From assembly GCF_000373105.1 (NCBI RefSeq), contig NZ_KB890426.1, positions 1 through 64,000 of the forward strand: DNA of 64,000 bases. Reading direction: 5' to 3'. The stretch is from Neolewinella persica DSM 23188 (lineage in GTDB: Bacteria; Bacteroidota; Bacteroidia; Chitinophagales; Saprospiraceae). The position numbers and the translations under genes were made by a program. This document shows, piece by piece, positions 9,381-17,585 of the stretch (the first letter of the stretch is position 1; the number at the start of each line of letters is the position of its first letter). The notes beneath the pieces were generated by a model. It was given only the letters and a program-made list of their open reading frames with translations. It had not been told where the DNA came from and searched no databases.

Positions 9381-10106
9381 ATGCCCACTCGCCTTTTGAT
9401 TCTTCTATTTTTTTTACCGGTCTTCACCGGCTGCGGCGCCCAACAAAATAACTCCGTGCAGGCGGAAGGTGACCCTTATACTTATCAATCACCTTCCCGT
9501 AACGGTACTGGCAAGTATTATCTGGGCCGGGAAATCAGTTACGTAATGGGCCACCTGGCGGCCAGTTGGTTGGAGCGTCCGGAGCGCGAACGCGAGGAAA
9601 ACGTCAGTCAGGCCATTGAAAACATGGGGATTCAACCCGACGAGCACATAGCAGATATCGGGGCCGGCTCCGGATACTATACGTTCAGGATGGCGCAGCA
9701 AGCACCCAAAGGCAAAGTCTATGCCGTGGACCTGCAGCCGGAAATGTTGTCCATCATGCGCAGCAAGATTTCGGAAGAGGGCATCGAGAATGTAGAACTC
9801 GTTCAGGGCAGCGAAACCAGTCCCCAGTTGGCCGAGAACTCGGTCGACCTGGTCATCATGGTAGATGTTTACCACGAATTATCCCATCCTCGGGAGATAA
9901 TGCAGGAGATTGTCAGGGCACTAAAACCGGATGGTCGCTTCGTCTTGCTGGAGTACCGGATGGAAGACCCCCAGGTACCGATAAAGCTGTTGCACAAAAT
10001 GTCGGAAAAACAGGCCGTGCTGGAGATGAAATCGGTTGGGTTGCGGTTGCGGGAAAACATCGCTAATCTACCCTGGCAGCATTGTATGGTTTTTGTGAAG
10101 CCGTGA
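9381..10106 (+). CDS. SAM-dependent class I methyltransferase with lipoprotein signal
   Basis: A 241-residue protein with a clear Rossmann methyltransferase fold: motif I 'IADIGAGSGYYTFRMA' (about residues 90-105), the acidic residue after strand 2 ('VYAVDLQPEM') and 'VDLVIMVDVYHELSHP'. The N-terminus MPTRLLILLFFLPVFTGCGA ends in a lipobox with Cys18, so the mature enzyme would be membrane-anchored outside the cytoplasm. That is odd for an enzyme needing S-adenosylmethionine, which is made in the cytosol. The substrate is unknown. A start further inside, removing the signal, would need a non-ATG codon or an internal Met and would leave a short but possibly functional enzyme (Met56 onwards). 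The gene stands alone. Confidence 0.85.
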   Translation: MPTRLLILLFFLPVFTGCGAQQNNSVQAEGDPYTYQSPSRNGTGKYYLGREISYVMGHLAASWLERPEREREENVSQAIENMGIQPDEHIADIGAGSGYYTFRMAQQAPKGKVYAVDLQPEMLSIMRSKISEEGIENVELVQGSETSPQLAENSVDLVIMVDVYHELSHPREIMQEIVRALKPDGRFVLLEYRMEDPQVPIKLLHKMSEKQAVLEMKSVGLRLRENIANLPWQHCMVFVKP

Positions 10107-10373
10107 AGGTCGAAAGTGGGTTCCATGGATACTGACATTAGTCCCGCAGAGCTACTCTCCGGGCAATTATCAGTTTCCGATGAATGGGAGCAAAGGTAGT
10201 TCGGGAAAAGCAGTACTGATGGTTGAAGGTTTTCAGTACTGGTCCTCCACGAAGGTCGGAAACAAATGTTTTCCTTACATCCGATGAACTTTCTGCGGCT
10301 GCGCCAGCAGAAAGATGCATTGGATGAAAAAATGCTACGGACGCTTTGATTTGATAATCAATTAGCCTGATTG

Positions 10374-10820
10374 TCACTCCACAGGAATGGCCTTACTGGC
10401 CTTTTCCTGCTCCTCGGGAATGTCCGTAATTTTCAACCGGAGTAAGCCGTTTTCATACTTCGCCCGAATTTCTTCCTTGCCCAGCCCGGGGGGGAGGGAC
10501 AACTGGCGCTCCAGGGACTCCGTATGTAATTCCCGCACCAGGTACTCTCCTTCCTGACTGCTTTCTTCCTTTTTGCTGGCGCGGATGGTTAGGATATCGT
10601 CCGCAACGCTCACTTCGATTTGGTCGCGGCTAAAGCCGGGAAGTCCAATCTCCAGGGTAAACCCCTTCTCCGTCTTTTTTACGTTCATTGGAGCTGTTTC
10701 CTCTTCGTGGACCAAATCGAAGAAGGACCTACCCATAAAAAAGTTACGGCGGGCGGGAGAAGAAAGCATACCACGGCGCCGATCTTCGCGGTAAGTCTGT
10801 ATATCGGGATGAAACCTCAT
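10374..10820 (-). CDS. Hsp20/alpha-crystallin small heat shock protein
   Basis: A 148-residue ATP-independent holdase chaperone that binds unfolding proteins in the cytoplasm. The alpha-crystallin domain covers about residues 43-133, with 'GFTLEIGLPGFSRDQIEVSV' and the conserved 'YENGLLRLKI' near its end. A C-terminal IPV tail resembles the I-x-I motif that links subunits into oligomers. The length is normal for the family. The gene stands alone and faces leftward. I saw no CIRCE element in the 205-base upstream gap. The 10107-10373 gap beyond its 3' end contains nothing assignable. Confidence 0.93.
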   Translation of the reverse strand: MRFHPDIQTYREDRRRGMLSSPARRNFFMGRSFFDLVHEEETAPMNVKKTEKGFTLEIGLPGFSRDQIEVSVADDILTIRASKKEESSQEGEYLVRELHTESLERQLSLPPGLGKEEIRAKYENGLLRLKITDIPEEQEKASKAIPVE

Positions 10821-10975
10821 GATTAGAATGGATTTAGTTAGACCACTAAATTATGCCTCGCTATCTGCGGGTTGGATGATACCGATCAAAGGATTGGATG
10901 ATTTTACGCATTTACCCGAAACACGAAAGGTAGCCGGGCGTACTGTCTGCTGCAGCTTCGCTTCGCTACCCTAAG

Positions 10976-10996
10976 TTTGCACCTGTTTCCGCCTCC
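10976..10996 (+). repeat. Dispersed 21-bp motif, weak copy
   Basis: TTTGCACCTG is conserved, but the second half is degenerate (TTTCCGCCTCC). It lies 30 bases beyond the stop codon of the leftward gene ending at 11026. Confidence 0.35.
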
Positions 10997-11025
10997 ACGG
11001 GATATTTCCGTAGAACTACCACGTC

Positions 11026-12039
11026 CTATTCTTCTACCTCCACCACCACCTTCCCCACCGTCTTCCCTCCCTGAAAAGTCCGCACTGCTGCGGGCAATTC
11101 TGCAAAAGGAAAGCGATGGCCAATATGCGGTCGCCCAACGTCAAGCGCCGTAAGTTCCTGCAGGATATTGTGCATCAGCTCCGCACGTTCGTACAGCCAG
11201 ATGAGGTTGAAGCCCATTAAGGATTTATTGATCTCCGGTAGGTTCTGTGGGTCAATCTTAGGTCTGGTCAGGTACTGCCACAGCAGCCGTGGATAGTTGG
11301 GGCGGTTACCCACGGAGCCATAGCGCGCTGCGCCGTAAACGATGCTCCGCCCCATCGGCGCCAGGGCTTCGAAACCGACGGAGAAAATCTTCCCACCGAT
11401 GCACTCCATGATCATGTGGAGCTCCCGCTCCCCGAGCGCGCGCTGTAAGTCCGTCTTGAAGGTACGCTTGTTGCGAACGATCCAGTTGTCGTAGCCTTCT
11501 CGTTGCAGGTAGGGCACCTTATCGGCATGGCCAACGGTGCCAATGGTGTAGGCGCCCAATTGGCGGGCGATCCGGCCCGCAAAAGTGCCCACTCCGCCCG
11601 CAGCGGAGTGGATCAGCACCGTCTGCCCGGCCTGCAACTGCCCCAGGTTCACCAGGCCGTAGTAAGCCGTCAGTACCTGCACGAGGTAGGCTGCGCCTTC
11701 GGCCATGGACCAACCTTCCGGTAGGGGCAGCACGTAGCGCCGGTCGATGTTCAGGGCGGTGGTGTAGGCGCCGAAGCGGGTGACGCCCATCACGGCATCG
11801 CCTACCGCGATGTCCTCCACGTCCTCCCCAATTGCCGTCACGTAGCCGGCATACTCCAGCCCCGGGGTGAAGGTTCCTTCCGGCGTCGCGCTGTACAAGC
11901 CCCAGATGGCAAAGACGTCGGCAAAGTTGAGGCCGATGGCTTTTACTGCGATGGATACTTCGCCCGGAGCGGGCGGCGGTAATGGTCGGTCTACAAGTTT
12001 GAAGTTGGCTAGGGAGCCGGCGGTGAGTTCGTAGGTCAT
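11026..12039 (-). CDS. Zinc-type alcohol dehydrogenase-like / NADPH:quinone oxidoreductase (VAT-1-like)
   Basis: A 337-residue medium-chain dehydrogenase/reductase. The N-terminal GroES-like domain contains 'GLNFADVFAIWGLY' and 'PGLEYAGYVTAIGEDV'. The nucleotide-binding domain has 'TVLIHSAAGGVGTFAGRIAR' (GGVG Rossmann loop). The catalytic-zinc cysteine/histidine ligands of true alcohol dehydrogenases are not evident, which places it with zinc-independent quinone oxidoreductases and VAT-1-type proteins that reduce quinones or enones with NADPH in the cytosol. A family-specific tail such as 'PRLLWQYLTRPKIDPQNLPE' also fits the VAT-1 group. The physiological substrate is unknown. The gene stands alone. 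Confidence 0.88.
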   Translation of the reverse strand: MTYELTAGSLANFKLVDRPLPPPAPGEVSIAVKAIGLNFADVFAIWGLYSATPEGTFTPGLEYAGYVTAIGEDVEDIAVGDAVMGVTRFGAYTTALNIDRRYVLPLPEGWSMAEGAAYLVQVLTAYYGLVNLGQLQAGQTVLIHSAAGGVGTFAGRIARQLGAYTIGTVGHADKVPYLQREGYDNWIVRNKRTFKTDLQRALGERELHMIMECIGGKIFSVGFEALAPMGRSIVYGAARYGSVGNRPNYPRLLWQYLTRPKIDPQNLPEINKSLMGFNLIWLYERAELMHNILQELTALDVGRPHIGHRFPFAELPAAVRTFQGGKTVGKVVVEVEE

Positions 12040-12482
12040 GAGGGGGAAGGTACGGGATCTATATCGGGCGTTAGCTGGTCGTCGGTTGGGCCTATTGGGC
12101 CTACTTGCAAGGCTGACCTTACACTGCCAACCTACCTTCCCACTGCACCTGCGTCCGCGCCTAATGATGAGCGTCTGCTTTTGCTACTTCCAACCACCGC
12201 GCGATTGGTAATCTCTCCCTACACACCGTCCTTAAAACTAAACCAGGTATACTTCCCTCTATAACTAAAGTTACTATTGTGTTCAAATATATTCCCCGAA
12301 ATTGCATGAAAAGATCGGCGCCTTAAACATTGGTGCCGCCTAATTCACAACACACAACACTGGCCTTCTCCTAAGGGCCACGACAAGGTAACTACGGCCT
12401 GATTTATTATTTCTTCGAGATACATCGAACGTGCTTTTCCGCAAGGATACAAAGCCGTCCAGTATCCTTATTAATCACTGCT
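12040..12482. other. Intergenic region upstream of the peptidase/EAD11 cluster
   Basis: The gap lies between divergent genes and should contain the promoter of the 12.5-20.2 kb cluster. One motif copy lies at 12143-12162. From about 12200 to 12480 the sequence becomes visibly richer in A/T, which suits a regulatory region, but I cannot assign promoter boxes with confidence. Confidence 0.5.
12143..12162 (+). repeat. Dispersed 21-bp motif copy
   Basis: The core reads GCACCTGCGTCCGCGCC, one mismatch from consensus. The same T variant recurs at 21626, 39646, 47954 and 55868. Confidence 0.65.
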
Positions 12483-13712
12483 ATGCGAATACCCAAAATG
12501 TTGCTCTTCGGGTTTTATTTCTTTTGTACGGGTGCCTCTGTGGTCGCCCAATCGCTGGATATTGACCTGTTCCATCACTGCCTGTACTCCGTGGAAAATT
12601 TCAACGACCGCTTGTATTCCTTTGGCGAAGAACCAAGGGTGAAAGCGATGGTGGCTGAAATCTGCGCCGTCACCGGCGTGGAACAAGATTTCGAGGTGGT
12701 GAGTGCCACCGTGCCGACGGTTGGTGCTGTGCGAGACAGCACCAAAAATTATCTGCTCTATAGTCCGCTTTATGCGCAAAGGTTGCTGGACGAGAACCCG
12801 CGTCTGCTTTACGTGGCCCTGGCCCATGAAGTGGGGCATTTTGCCCGGAATCATCGTCTGGACGGGAAATTCCGGTTGAAAGAAGAAACCGCCGCCGACG
12901 AGTTCATGGGGCGTGCCTTGTTCCACTTGCCTGCCTTTACGAGCCTCCCCTTCAGCCTGGAGCTGATGGGACTGGAAAGCTTTGCATATGACAGCCTGTA
13001 TGCGCCGAGGAAGCGAGCAGAATTTGTTTCGGCTGGTTGGCTGGCGGAGGAAGGTTTGGTAAGGTCCAACGCCAACCTTGGTTACCTGGACAGTAAGGAG
13101 AACCAGGATGCCCTGCCCATCCCCGCCTTTAAATTACACGGTTGTCCCCGGCCGTTTCATTTTCCGCAGGAAGTAATTGCCAGTTGTGAGACCCTGGCGG
13201 ATGTAGATGAGTTGTTGCAGGTCGCCCTACAACAACTGGGCTATGACCGACATGGCTATTTCCACGTGCCAAACGGCTTCGCCATCCTGACGCCGATTGA
13301 ACAAATCAATGCGGATGGGCAGGCCCTGAAAGGGGAGGACCGCTGGGAGGATTACCCCGCCGGCACCGACTATCAAGGAATCCTTGATTACCTATCGAAA
13401 TTGCTTCGGCCCCGCGAGGGGTATTTCCGACTGTTTGTTTTCGTGGTGTCGGACCAAAACGTCCCCAGGGAATCGGAGAAAATGGATTCGGGCAAGGCTA
13501 AGGACTGGCTTCGCTCCGGAGGGGACAGGCTACCGGTGCAAATTGGCAAAGACACCGTTTCTTCTCAGCATAAGGCATCGGTCTTCATCTATGAGTTTAC
13601 GGCTTCGAAGGCGGTTCAGCGCATCCGGGAATACTGTGAAAACAGGCTTCCGGTCATAGATCATCTTACGAAATCAGGCTTGGAGCAGGCCCTGAGTCGG
13701 CGAAAACGTTAA
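12483..13712 (+). CDS. Exported M48-like metallopeptidase with conserved C-terminal half (cluster gene 1)
   Basis: A 409-residue protein. The signal peptide (MRIPKMLLFGFYFFCTGASV, then VAQ) places it outside the inner membrane. The zinc-peptidase signature HEVGH lies at residues 115-119, followed by E135-x-x-A-D139-E-F, the gluzincin arrangement of M48-type proteases in which the second motif supplies the third zinc ligand. After the peptidase domain comes a second domain of about 200 residues, with 'GYDRHGYFHVPNGFAILTPI' and 'YFRLFVFVVSDQNV', that I do not recognise. It is probably the specificity or partner-binding half. The downstream gene starts after five bases, so the two are almost certainly cotranscribed. 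Residues 134-141 match the equivalent block of the second peptidase at 14564. The substrate is unknown. Confidence 0.8.
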   Translation: MRIPKMLLFGFYFFCTGASVVAQSLDIDLFHHCLYSVENFNDRLYSFGEEPRVKAMVAEICAVTGVEQDFEVVSATVPTVGAVRDSTKNYLLYSPLYAQRLLDENPRLLYVALAHEVGHFARNHRLDGKFRLKEETAADEFMGRALFHLPAFTSLPFSLELMGLESFAYDSLYAPRKRAEFVSAGWLAEEGLVRSNANLGYLDSKENQDALPIPAFKLHGCPRPFHFPQEVIASCETLADVDELLQVALQQLGYDRHGYFHVPNGFAILTPIEQINADGQALKGEDRWEDYPAGTDYQGILDYLSKLLRPREGYFRLFVFVVSDQNVPRESEKMDSGKAKDWLRSGGDRLPVQIGKDTVSSQHKASVFIYEFTASKAVQRIREYCENRLPVIDHLTKSGLEQALSRRKR

Positions 13713-13717
13713 GTGGG

Positions 13718-14449
13718 ATGTGGACCTTAATCAGCATAACCAAACGCCGGTGTTTACGGATATGGCTCGGTTTCTTCGCCGTTTTGTTTGCCGTAACGCT
13801 GGTCCAAACCATAACGGGAGCCGTGGAGGGCATGACGGCGCTTGCCTGGTCATGGTTGCTCCTCTCCACGCTGCCCGGCCTGGTTATTTTGGTGGTGGCT
13901 ACTATGCGGGACCGGCAGTCTGCCCGGATCATCCCACGGTTCAATCATCGAACGTTGGTATGGTCCACCGCCGCCTATTTATTCCTGGTGTTGCTTACTC
14001 TTCTTGCCGAGGGCTGGGCGACCCGGGAGGCACGCAGCATGGTCGCGTATCGCTACCAATCCTTTTTGTGGCTGCTGCCTCTGGAAGGGCTTCTGCTAGC
14101 CGGATATGCCCTATCCCTGTGGAGCAAAAATGCCAACTTTCTTTCCCGGCAGCACGAGATCGGAGAAGTTGCCGGAAAGGAAGCAGAACGGTGGGCGGAA
14201 CGGCATAATCCCTTCCGGGAAAAAGCTTTTGAGCGAATTGAAAAAGGGGATGTTGGAACGGCCATCGACCTCACCGTCGAGCACATCAAAGAAAGTGACG
14301 TTGGTGATCTGAACGAAGCCATTCTCCTTCAATCCCGCTACCAGGAGCACCAAAAGAGCATACGTATGAACATCATTTCCCACGAGGAGGCAGGTATCGA
14401 AAGAAATAAAATAACCCTGGCTTTGATGGAACTGATCAGACGGGCTTAA
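13718..14449 (+). CDS. Four-TM protein with C-terminal EAD11-like adaptor domain (cluster gene 2)
   Basis: A 243-residue membrane protein. Hydrophobic segments lie at about residues 14-33, 42-63, 78-97 and 114-135. A charged linker is followed by a helical C-terminal domain (about 166-242) with 'RIEKGDVGTAIDLTVEH', 'NEAILLQSRYQEHQKS' and 'ISHEEAGIERNKITLALMEL'. This layout (short helix, 'LLxxRYxxxxxxxxxGxIsxEExxxExNKIxxALxxLI') resembles effector-associated domain 11, a homotypic adaptor domain of bacterial conflict and signalling systems, usually fused to proteases, caspases, TIR or NTPases. Here it would face the cytoplasm as a membrane-tethered dock. It starts five bases after the first peptidase gene. 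The EAD11 call is from memory of the family and needs a profile search. Confidence 0.7.
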   Translation: MWTLISITKRRCLRIWLGFFAVLFAVTLVQTITGAVEGMTALAWSWLLLSTLPGLVILVVATMRDRQSARIIPRFNHRTLVWSTAAYLFLVLLTLLAEGWATREARSMVAYRYQSFLWLLPLEGLLLAGYALSLWSKNANFLSRQHEIGEVAGKEAERWAERHNPFREKAFERIEKGDVGTAIDLTVEHIKESDVGDLNEAILLQSRYQEHQKSIRMNIISHEEAGIERNKITLALMELIRRA

Positions 14450-14563
14450 GCCCGAATTGAAAAAGAAGAAGATTAATAATCTCCTTCCTGGAAGAACACG
14501 GAGTACTCAGGGCAGACCTGACTGAATACGATACCCATTATCTATAAATAAAATACAGAAATA

Positions 14564-15874
14564 ATGTTTTTTAAATCAAGCATTCTAACCATAATTATTG
14601 CAGTTCTTTCTTCGTCTCTGACGGGCCAAATTCGGTTAGACCTAAAAGAAGGTTGTAACTACACACATGGCGTTAATAACATGTCTGATTTTTATGGGTA
14701 TGCTCCCTCTGAAGATGCACAGCAAATTGTAAAAAAAATACTGGATATAGTTAACATTTCTCATAAGAGATTTCAGGTAATTGCCGGTAATGTAAATAGT
14801 GCAATGGCGACAAAGGAAGGAGAAGTTAATTATATCATTTATAATGAACTTTTTATCAACAAATTCCGGCAGGATGTTAATCAGGAATATGCCATTTATA
14901 GCATCCTCGCTCATGAACTTGGCCACCTTATTCAAGGACACGACTTAGGAGAAAAAGATCCTGATAGAAGAGCGAGATACGAACTTGAAGCGGATGAGTT
15001 TTCTGGCACAATACTCCGTAGCTTATGTTCTACACAAGAGCAGGCATTATTTGCCATCAGAAATCTGAATTCAACAATTAAGGATCCGCTTTATCCCCCG
15101 CTTTCTGCCCGGGAGCAAATGATCGCTACTAGTTGGCGTCAACGGAATCAGGACATTCTTAAGGGGAAATTGGTAGATCCCTGCGGTGAAACCATTGTTC
15201 TCAAGTTTGGGGACAAACTGAAAAGCAGTGGTAATCTTATCAATAATGCCAGAGGACGTATCATGGGAGACGTTATGGTAATTACCTATGATATGGATAA
15301 TTTACCTGGTGAAAACAGGTACAAGACCATGATGGCTACCCCTCGTTTGGACGACTTGTCTCCCCGAAGCATCGAGTGGCAATCAGATCCGAACCAACCG
15401 GGAAAAGAGAAAAGGGCTATTTGGCACTTTGCGAGGGACGGTTATTCCAAAGCACAAGCTAATCAATCCGCCAGGCTCGGGCTTGCTTCCTTCAAGGAAA
15501 ACCGGGTGCCAAAGGCCCGTGCGGTTTGGGAGTATACGCCTGGTGCTGCCCTCCTTGCCCTCGGAGGCTTATCCTTCAGTCGCGCAGGTAAACTAAAAAG
15601 AGAATCTGTAGAACTGTACGATAACACCTATGCCGAATTTCGGAACGAAACTGCCGACATTTACCAGGGCAGTAACCCTAGCCGGGATGAAGTATACGCT
15701 GCTGCGAATGACATACATCGTCAGGCGCAGACCGCCCGGTTCTTCGGTGCCTTAGGCACGGCAGTAGGCGCCGCCTATCTATTTGACCGATACCTCAAAG
15801 ACAAACGTGGTCGCATTGCCAACCTCCATTTCGGAGAAAACGGAATAGGTGGCCGGTTGACCATCGGTAATTAG
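14564..15874 (+). CDS. Second exported M48-like metallopeptidase with C-terminal membrane segments (cluster gene 3)
   Basis: A 436-residue protein with an N-terminal signal peptide (IIIAVLSSSLTGQ). The zinc motif HELGH is at residues 117-121, with a second motif E140-x-x-A-D144-E-F, the same pattern as in the peptidase at 12483. The region after it has 'PLYPPLSAREQMIATSWRQR', as in periplasmic M48-type proteins. The C-terminal third holds two hydrophobic segments (about 324-339 and 395-411) around a charged helical stretch ('AAANDIHRQAQTARFFG'), reminiscent of the membrane domain of DUF5683-like Bacteroidota proteins. The first half of the gene is more A/T-rich than its neighbours, suggesting a different history. 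A gap of 114 bases separates it from the EAD11 gene and 31 bases from the next. Substrate unknown. Confidence 0.78.
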   Translation: MFFKSSILTIIIAVLSSSLTGQIRLDLKEGCNYTHGVNNMSDFYGYAPSEDAQQIVKKILDIVNISHKRFQVIAGNVNSAMATKEGEVNYIIYNELFINKFRQDVNQEYAIYSILAHELGHLIQGHDLGEKDPDRRARYELEADEFSGTILRSLCSTQEQALFAIRNLNSTIKDPLYPPLSAREQMIATSWRQRNQDILKGKLVDPCGETIVLKFGDKLKSSGNLINNARGRIMGDVMVITYDMDNLPGENRYKTMMATPRLDDLSPRSIEWQSDPNQPGKEKRAIWHFARDGYSKAQANQSARLGLASFKENRVPKARAVWEYTPGAALLALGGLSFSRAGKLKRESVELYDNTYAEFRNETADIYQGSNPSRDEVYAAANDIHRQAQTARFFGALGTAVGAAYLFDRYLKDKRGRIANLHFGENGIGGRLTIGN

Positions 15875-15905
15875 AATCAATCGCTCAGATAACAATCCAA
15901 CAACC

Positions 15906-17579
15906 ATGAAACATCATTTATATACCGTTCTGGTGGGGCTGTCGCTATTGATCAGTGGAGCTTTTGCCTGTTCTGACCTGGAGGTGCTGGCACCTTGTAG
16001 CCAGGTGACTGCGATAATCTTTGACGACTGCAATTTACCCTGTGAACGGACCTTTAGGTTGGCAAATGTAGAAAACCTGGATAATGCCCGCTTTAGCTGG
16101 ACGTTGTCTGGTGAGTCTATTGTAACTGAAAATTTTAATACCTCAGAATTCACTTACGCCTTCGATTCAGGCGGCGATTATGACGTTGTGGTCAACGTCA
16201 GCTTTGATTTTTCCGGTTGTGATCAAACCCTGGATGAATCCTTTAACATAAACGGTGAGCTGCCTGACGCAAGCATCGGTGCCAGCCGTATGGAATGCAT
16301 CGTGGGGGATTGCACGATCAAATTGTGGCAGGAAAACCTAAGTCGAACTGCTACAAGTTGGACTTGGTCCATTCCAAACGACTCCAATGAATACGCCGAC
16401 GAGGATACGGTGATGGTTGCCTTAAATGATGCTCCCAACGAATACCTGATCGGTCTGACTGCCACAAATATCAATGGGACCGTCACCACCGAAAAAACGA
16501 TCACGGTAAAGCCTCATACGTTTGTTCTGCTTGGAGACCAGGAGGGGATGGAGGATTTAGACAACATTTTATGCCTGAGAGAAAACTCTGATGGTAGCTT
16601 CAGTGCAATCGGTAATAATGAGGCGAGTACCCATTCTTTTAAGGTGAGCCGGGCTGGTATCTATGATGTTAACTCCTTTGATGCACACAATGTGCCCAGG
16701 GGCTATGATCAACCCATTGGGCGAAACTGTAAAATCATTAATGGCAGTCCAATCGTAATTGGGGATGTTTCCTTTAGTAGCACTAACTCCGACTTTTACC
16801 TGGCTTCCTTTGGACAGGACTTTAGCCTGGGCCTGGATAAAACCTTTCGCGTAGGAACCAACGGTACCGAATTTGGTTCTGGCATTACAGCCGGCTTAGA
16901 CGGAGGCTTTATTGTATGCGGCAGTACCCGTAGGGAAAGCGGGAGTAATTCAGGTGTTCAGGGGATGGCCTTTGTGAGACTGAGCGAGAGTTTCATTCTG
17001 CAAGGTGAGGACTATCACTTCACCGGGAACCCTGATAACGTTGCCTTGGACATCATTACTCTCAGCGATGAATACTTAGTTACAGGTATCGTAGAGGGGC
17101 GCAGTTGCTATTTTAGGCTAAACGCAAGTTTAGACTTAGTTGCCGGTAGTTTAACTTTCCTAGGCGAAGATTTCAAATCACCATTTCTGGTGAAAACTGA
17201 TAGCGAGAACTTCCTGCTAATCGGGAGAGCGGGCAGTAACACAATTATCCATGCGGTTGAAAACCTCACCCAGCAACTTCCCGAACAAACGATAAATCTT
17301 ACTAATATTAAGGGTGCCAAATTTGTGAATGGGCAACTGGCTCTGGTCGGATATAGGGGGACCTTCAGCTCCCGACAGCCTGTACTGCTTGTCTTTAATG
17401 GGATAGACTTTTCCAATATCCCCTCAATTGAGGAGACATTTTTAACCACGGAGGAGGCGGGCGAATTCTTCAACGTGGCTTTAACCGACGACGGTGGCTT
17501 CCTCCTTGGGGGGTCAATCGGCAGGGGAAGTAATATCCGTACCCTAATGGTACGCACCAATTCAACCGGAAAATTATAA
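15906..17579 (+). CDS. Exported PKD-domain protein (cluster gene 4)
   Basis: A 557-residue secreted or periplasmic protein with a signal peptide (HHLYTVLVGLSLLISGAFAC). Two PKD-like immunoglobulin folds occupy roughly residues 30-210 ('RFSWTLSGESIV', 'FDSGGDYDVVVNVSF', 'SWTWSIPNDSNEY', 'NEYLIGLTATNINGTVTTEK'). The remainder reads as repeating beta units with 'DGGFIVCGSTRRE' and 'DDGGFLLGGSIGRGS', as in delta-60/propeller-type repeats. No T9SS sorting domain or lipobox is seen, although the processed N-terminus contains cysteines. It lies six bases ahead of the VWA gene. The function is unknown; an extracellular binding or structural role for the cluster is inferred. Confidence 0.7.
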   Translation: MKHHLYTVLVGLSLLISGAFACSDLEVLAPCSQVTAIIFDDCNLPCERTFRLANVENLDNARFSWTLSGESIVTENFNTSEFTYAFDSGGDYDVVVNVSFDFSGCDQTLDESFNINGELPDASIGASRMECIVGDCTIKLWQENLSRTATSWTWSIPNDSNEYADEDTVMVALNDAPNEYLIGLTATNINGTVTTEKTITVKPHTFVLLGDQEGMEDLDNILCLRENSDGSFSAIGNNEASTHSFKVSRAGIYDVNSFDAHNVPRGYDQPIGRNCKIINGSPIVIGDVSFSSTNSDFYLASFGQDFSLGLDKTFRVGTNGTEFGSGITAGLDGGFIVCGSTRRESGSNSGVQGMAFVRLSESFILQGEDYHFTGNPDNVALDIITLSDEYLVTGIVEGRSCYFRLNASLDLVAGSLTFLGEDFKSPFLVKTDSENFLLIGRAGSNTIIHAVENLTQQLPEQTINLTNIKGAKFVNGQLALVGYRGTFSSRQPVLLVFNGIDFSNIPSIEETFLTTEEAGEFFNVALTDDGGFLLGGSIGRGSNIRTLMVRTNSTGKL

Positions 17580-17585
17580 TTCAAC

